Made by a program: the position numbers and the translations under genes. The notes under the pieces are model-generated. The model did not search any database. It saw only the letters and a program-made list of their open reading frames with translations, and was not told the origin of the DNA. Shown one piece after another: positions 61,781 to 64,000 of a DNA stretch of 64,000 nt. How positions within the stretch are numbered: the stretch's first letter is position 1; each line of letters opens with the position of its first letter. The DNA lies in assembly GCA_036937835.1 (NCBI GenBank), contig CM072870.1:434001-498000 (forward strand), read 5' to 3'. This stretch comes from Pampus argenteus (Eukaryota > Chordata > Actinopteri > Scombriformes > Stromateidae).

Positions 61781-64000
61781 AAAGAGCAATATTTTCAATC
61801 AAAACCATGTTTGCCATCAACAAGTAACTGATTTCTGATAATTCGGACCAAAAAACTCACTTCTGCGAGCTTCCTACAGCTTTTACTGTAACATTGGTAA
61901 AAAATAGCTTTCTCTCGGCAACAGAAGGCCAGAAATGACAACTACAGTTTTTCTTAAACAAAGAGCAATATTTTCAATCAAAACCATGTTTGCCATCAAC
62001 AAGTAACTGATTTCTAGTGATTAGGAGCAAAAAACTTACTTCTGCGAGCTTCCTACAGCTTTTACTGTAAAATTGGTAAAAATAGCTTTCTCTCGGCGAG
62101 AGAAGGCCAGAAGTGACAACTACAGTTTTTCTTAAACAAAGAGCAATATTTTCAATCAAAACCATGTTTGCCATCAACAAGTAACTGATTTCTGATAATT
62201 AGGACAAAAAAACTCACTTCTGCGAGCTTCCTACAGCTTTTACTGTACCATTGGTAAAAATAGCTTTCTCTCGGCGAGAAGGCCAGAAATGACAACTACA
62301 GCTTTTCTTAAACAAAGAGCAATATTTTCAATCAAAACCATGTTTGCCATCAACAAGTAACTAATTTCTAGTGATTAGGAGCAAAGAACTCACTTCTGCG
62401 TGCTTCCTACAGATTTTACTGTAACATTTGTAAAAATAGCTTTCTCTCGGTGAGAGAAAGCCAGAAATGACAACTACAGTTTTTCTTAAACAAAGAGCAA
62501 TATTTTCAATCAAAACCATGTTTGCCATCAACAAGTAACTGATTTCTAATGATTAGGACCAAAAAAACTCACTTCTTGCAGCTTTTACTGTAACATTTGT
62601 AAAAAATAGCTTTCTTTCGGCGAGAGAAGGCCAGAAATGACAACTACAGTTTTTCTTAAACAAAGAGCAATATTTTCAATCAAAACCATGTTTGCCATCA
62701 ACAAGTAACTGATTTCTAGTGATTAGGACAAAAAAAAACTCACTTCTGCAAGCTTCCTACAGCTTTTACTGTAACATTTGTAAAAAATAGCTTTCTTTCG
62801 GCGAGAGAAGGCCAGAAATGACAACTACAGTTTTTCTTAAACAAAGAGCAATATTTTCAATCAAAACCATGTTTGCCATCAACAAGTAACTGATTTCTAG
62901 TGATTAGGAGCAGAAAACTCACTTCTGCGAGCTTCCTACAGCTTTTACTGTAAACTTGGTAAAAATAGCTTATTCTCGGCGAGAGAAGGCCAGGAATGAC
63001 AACTACAGTTTTTCTTAAACAAAGAGCAATGTTTTCAATCAAAACCATGTTTGCCATCAACAAGTAACTGATTTCTGATAATTAGGACCAAATAAAATCA
63101 CTTCTTGCAGCTTCTACTGTAACATTGTTAAAAAATAGCTTTCTCTAGGCGAGAGAAGACCAAAAAATCACAACTACAGTTTTTCTTAAACAAAGAGCAA
63201 TATTTTCAATCAAAACCATGTTTGCCATCAACAAGTAACTGATTTCTAGTGATTAGGAGCAAAAAACTCACTTCTGCGAGCTTCCTACAGCTTTTACTGT
63301 AACATTTGTAAAAAATAGCTTTCTTTCGGCGAGAGAAGGCCAGAAATGACAACTACAGTTTTTCTTAAACAAAGAGCAATATTTTCAATCAAAACCATGT
63401 TTGCCATCAACAAGTAACTGATTTCTGATAATTAGGACAAAAAAACTCACTTCTGCGAGCTTCCTACAGCTTTTACTGTACCATTGGTAAAAATAGCTTT
63501 CTCTCGGCGAGAGAAGGCCAGAAATGACAACTACAGTTTTTCTTAAACAAAGAGCAATATTTTCAATCAAAACCATGTTTGCCATCAACAAGTAACTGAT
63601 TTCTAGTGATTAGGAGCAAACAACTCACTTCTGCGAGCTTCCTACAGCTTTTACTCTAAAATTGGTAAAAAATAGCTTATTCTCGGCGAGAGAAGGCCAG
63701 AAATGACAACTACTGTTTTTCTTAAACAAAGAGCAATATTTTCAATCAAAACCATGTTTGCCATCAACAAGTAACTGATTTCTGATAATTAGGACCAAAA
63801 AACTCACTTCTGCGAGCTTCCTACAGCTTTTACTGCAACATTGGTAAAAATAGCTTTCTCTCGGCGAGAGAAGGCCAGAAATGACAACTACAGTTTTTCT
63901 TAAACAAAGAGCAATATGTTCCATCAAAACCATGTTTGCTATCAATAAGTAACTGATTTCTAGTGATTAGGAGCAAAAAAACTCACTTCTGCGAGCTTCC

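Larger units (their letters stand above)
21233..64000. repeat. Satellite DNA array, right block (continuation of the same array)
   Basis: The same satellite resumes at 'cttaaacaaagagc' immediately after the LINE and continues to the window end. It keeps the orientation of the left block and the exact monomer phase. About 21.2-43 kb is A-type with nested multimers (702, 1057, 1237 and ~3702 bp). About 43-55.1 kb is B-type-rich, with 'ctaggcgaga' plus 'gaccaaaaaattac' and the 'ctcgcgagac' variant. About 55.1-64 kb is mainly A-type with single B-like monomers near 57.5, 60.2 and 63.15 kb. I saw no other inserted element, inversion or unique sequence in these 42.8 kb, and no credible gene. Confidence 0.97.

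Noticed and set aside
1400..63945. Dozens of 60-114 residue minus-strand ORFs with the same peptide (e.g. 'MLMANMVLIENIALCLRKTVVVISG')
   Set aside because: They are translations of the satellite monomer. The same DNA is read in other frames as 'FKKNCSCHFWP' or 'SLFKKNCSCNF' depending on monomer length, most begin at TTG, and each ends within about one to two monomers. No conserved frame, no coding signal.
1..64000. CRISPR-like array of regularly spaced repeats
   Set aside because: The intervals between landmarks are themselves repeated and homologous, with no unique spacers. This is a eukaryotic tandem satellite, not a repeat-spacer array.
1..64000. CENP-B box in the monomer
   Set aside because: The dyad region was compared by eye with the NTTCGNNNNANNCGGGN core on both strands. 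The cttTCGgcgagagaagg forms share only the TTCG and lack the required A and CGGG.
1..64000. RNA genes (tRNA, 5S rRNA, snRNA) hidden in the monomer
   Set aside because: Some satellites and SINEs derive from these, but I could not find A-box/B-box promoter spacing or a cloverleaf-like arrangement in the monomer by eye. A covariance-model search would settle it.

Overview
The window is almost entirely one satellite DNA array, interrupted once by a LINE retrotransposon. About 60.6 kb is a head-to-tail tandem repeat with a monomer of roughly 168-179 bp, which by division is about 340 monomers. It is AT-rich, and every monomer I examined lies in the same orientation. The organism is a eukaryote, most probably a teleost fish. 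The evidence is the LINE, whose endonuclease/reverse transcriptase protein and short-repeat 3' tail fit the CR1-group (Rex1/Babar- or L2-like) elements common in fish. The satellite itself I cannot name. Monomer length, AT-richness and higher-order repeats (HORs) fit centromeric or pericentromeric DNA, but that is inference.

Layout: 1-17825 is the left satellite array. 17826-21232 is a GC-rich LINE inserted in minus orientation. 21233-64000 is the right satellite array. By monomer variants the array is a mosaic. About 1-7.75 kb and 43-55.1 kb are rich in monomers with 'gaccaaaaaattac' and 'ctaggygaga' variants (type B). About 7.75-43 kb is built mainly of 'ggccagaaatgac' monomers with many near-identical multimers (type A). 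55.1-64 kb is mostly type A with scattered B-like monomers. HORs of 4 (702 bp), 5 (893 bp), 6 (1057 bp), 7 (1222 and 1237 bp) and 9 (1587 bp) monomers are visible, as are larger duplications at offsets of about 2.3, 2.8-3.0, 3.7, 4.06 and 6.15 kb.

The LINE has one reading frame encoding an apurinic-type endonuclease, a reverse transcriptase with an intact FADD motif, and a conserved C-terminal region. A single in-frame TGA breaks the frame near the start of the endonuclease domain. The satellite reads continuously across the two junctions with no visible target-site duplication.

No host protein-coding gene, tRNA, rRNA or CRISPR array is supported. The many short minus-strand ORFs in the satellite are chance readings of the monomer. 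The most notable satellite feature is a 17-bp dyad-symmetric box, intact in some monomers and broken in others at regular HOR positions, in the way CENP-B boxes alternate in primate alpha satellite. It is not itself a CENP-B box.
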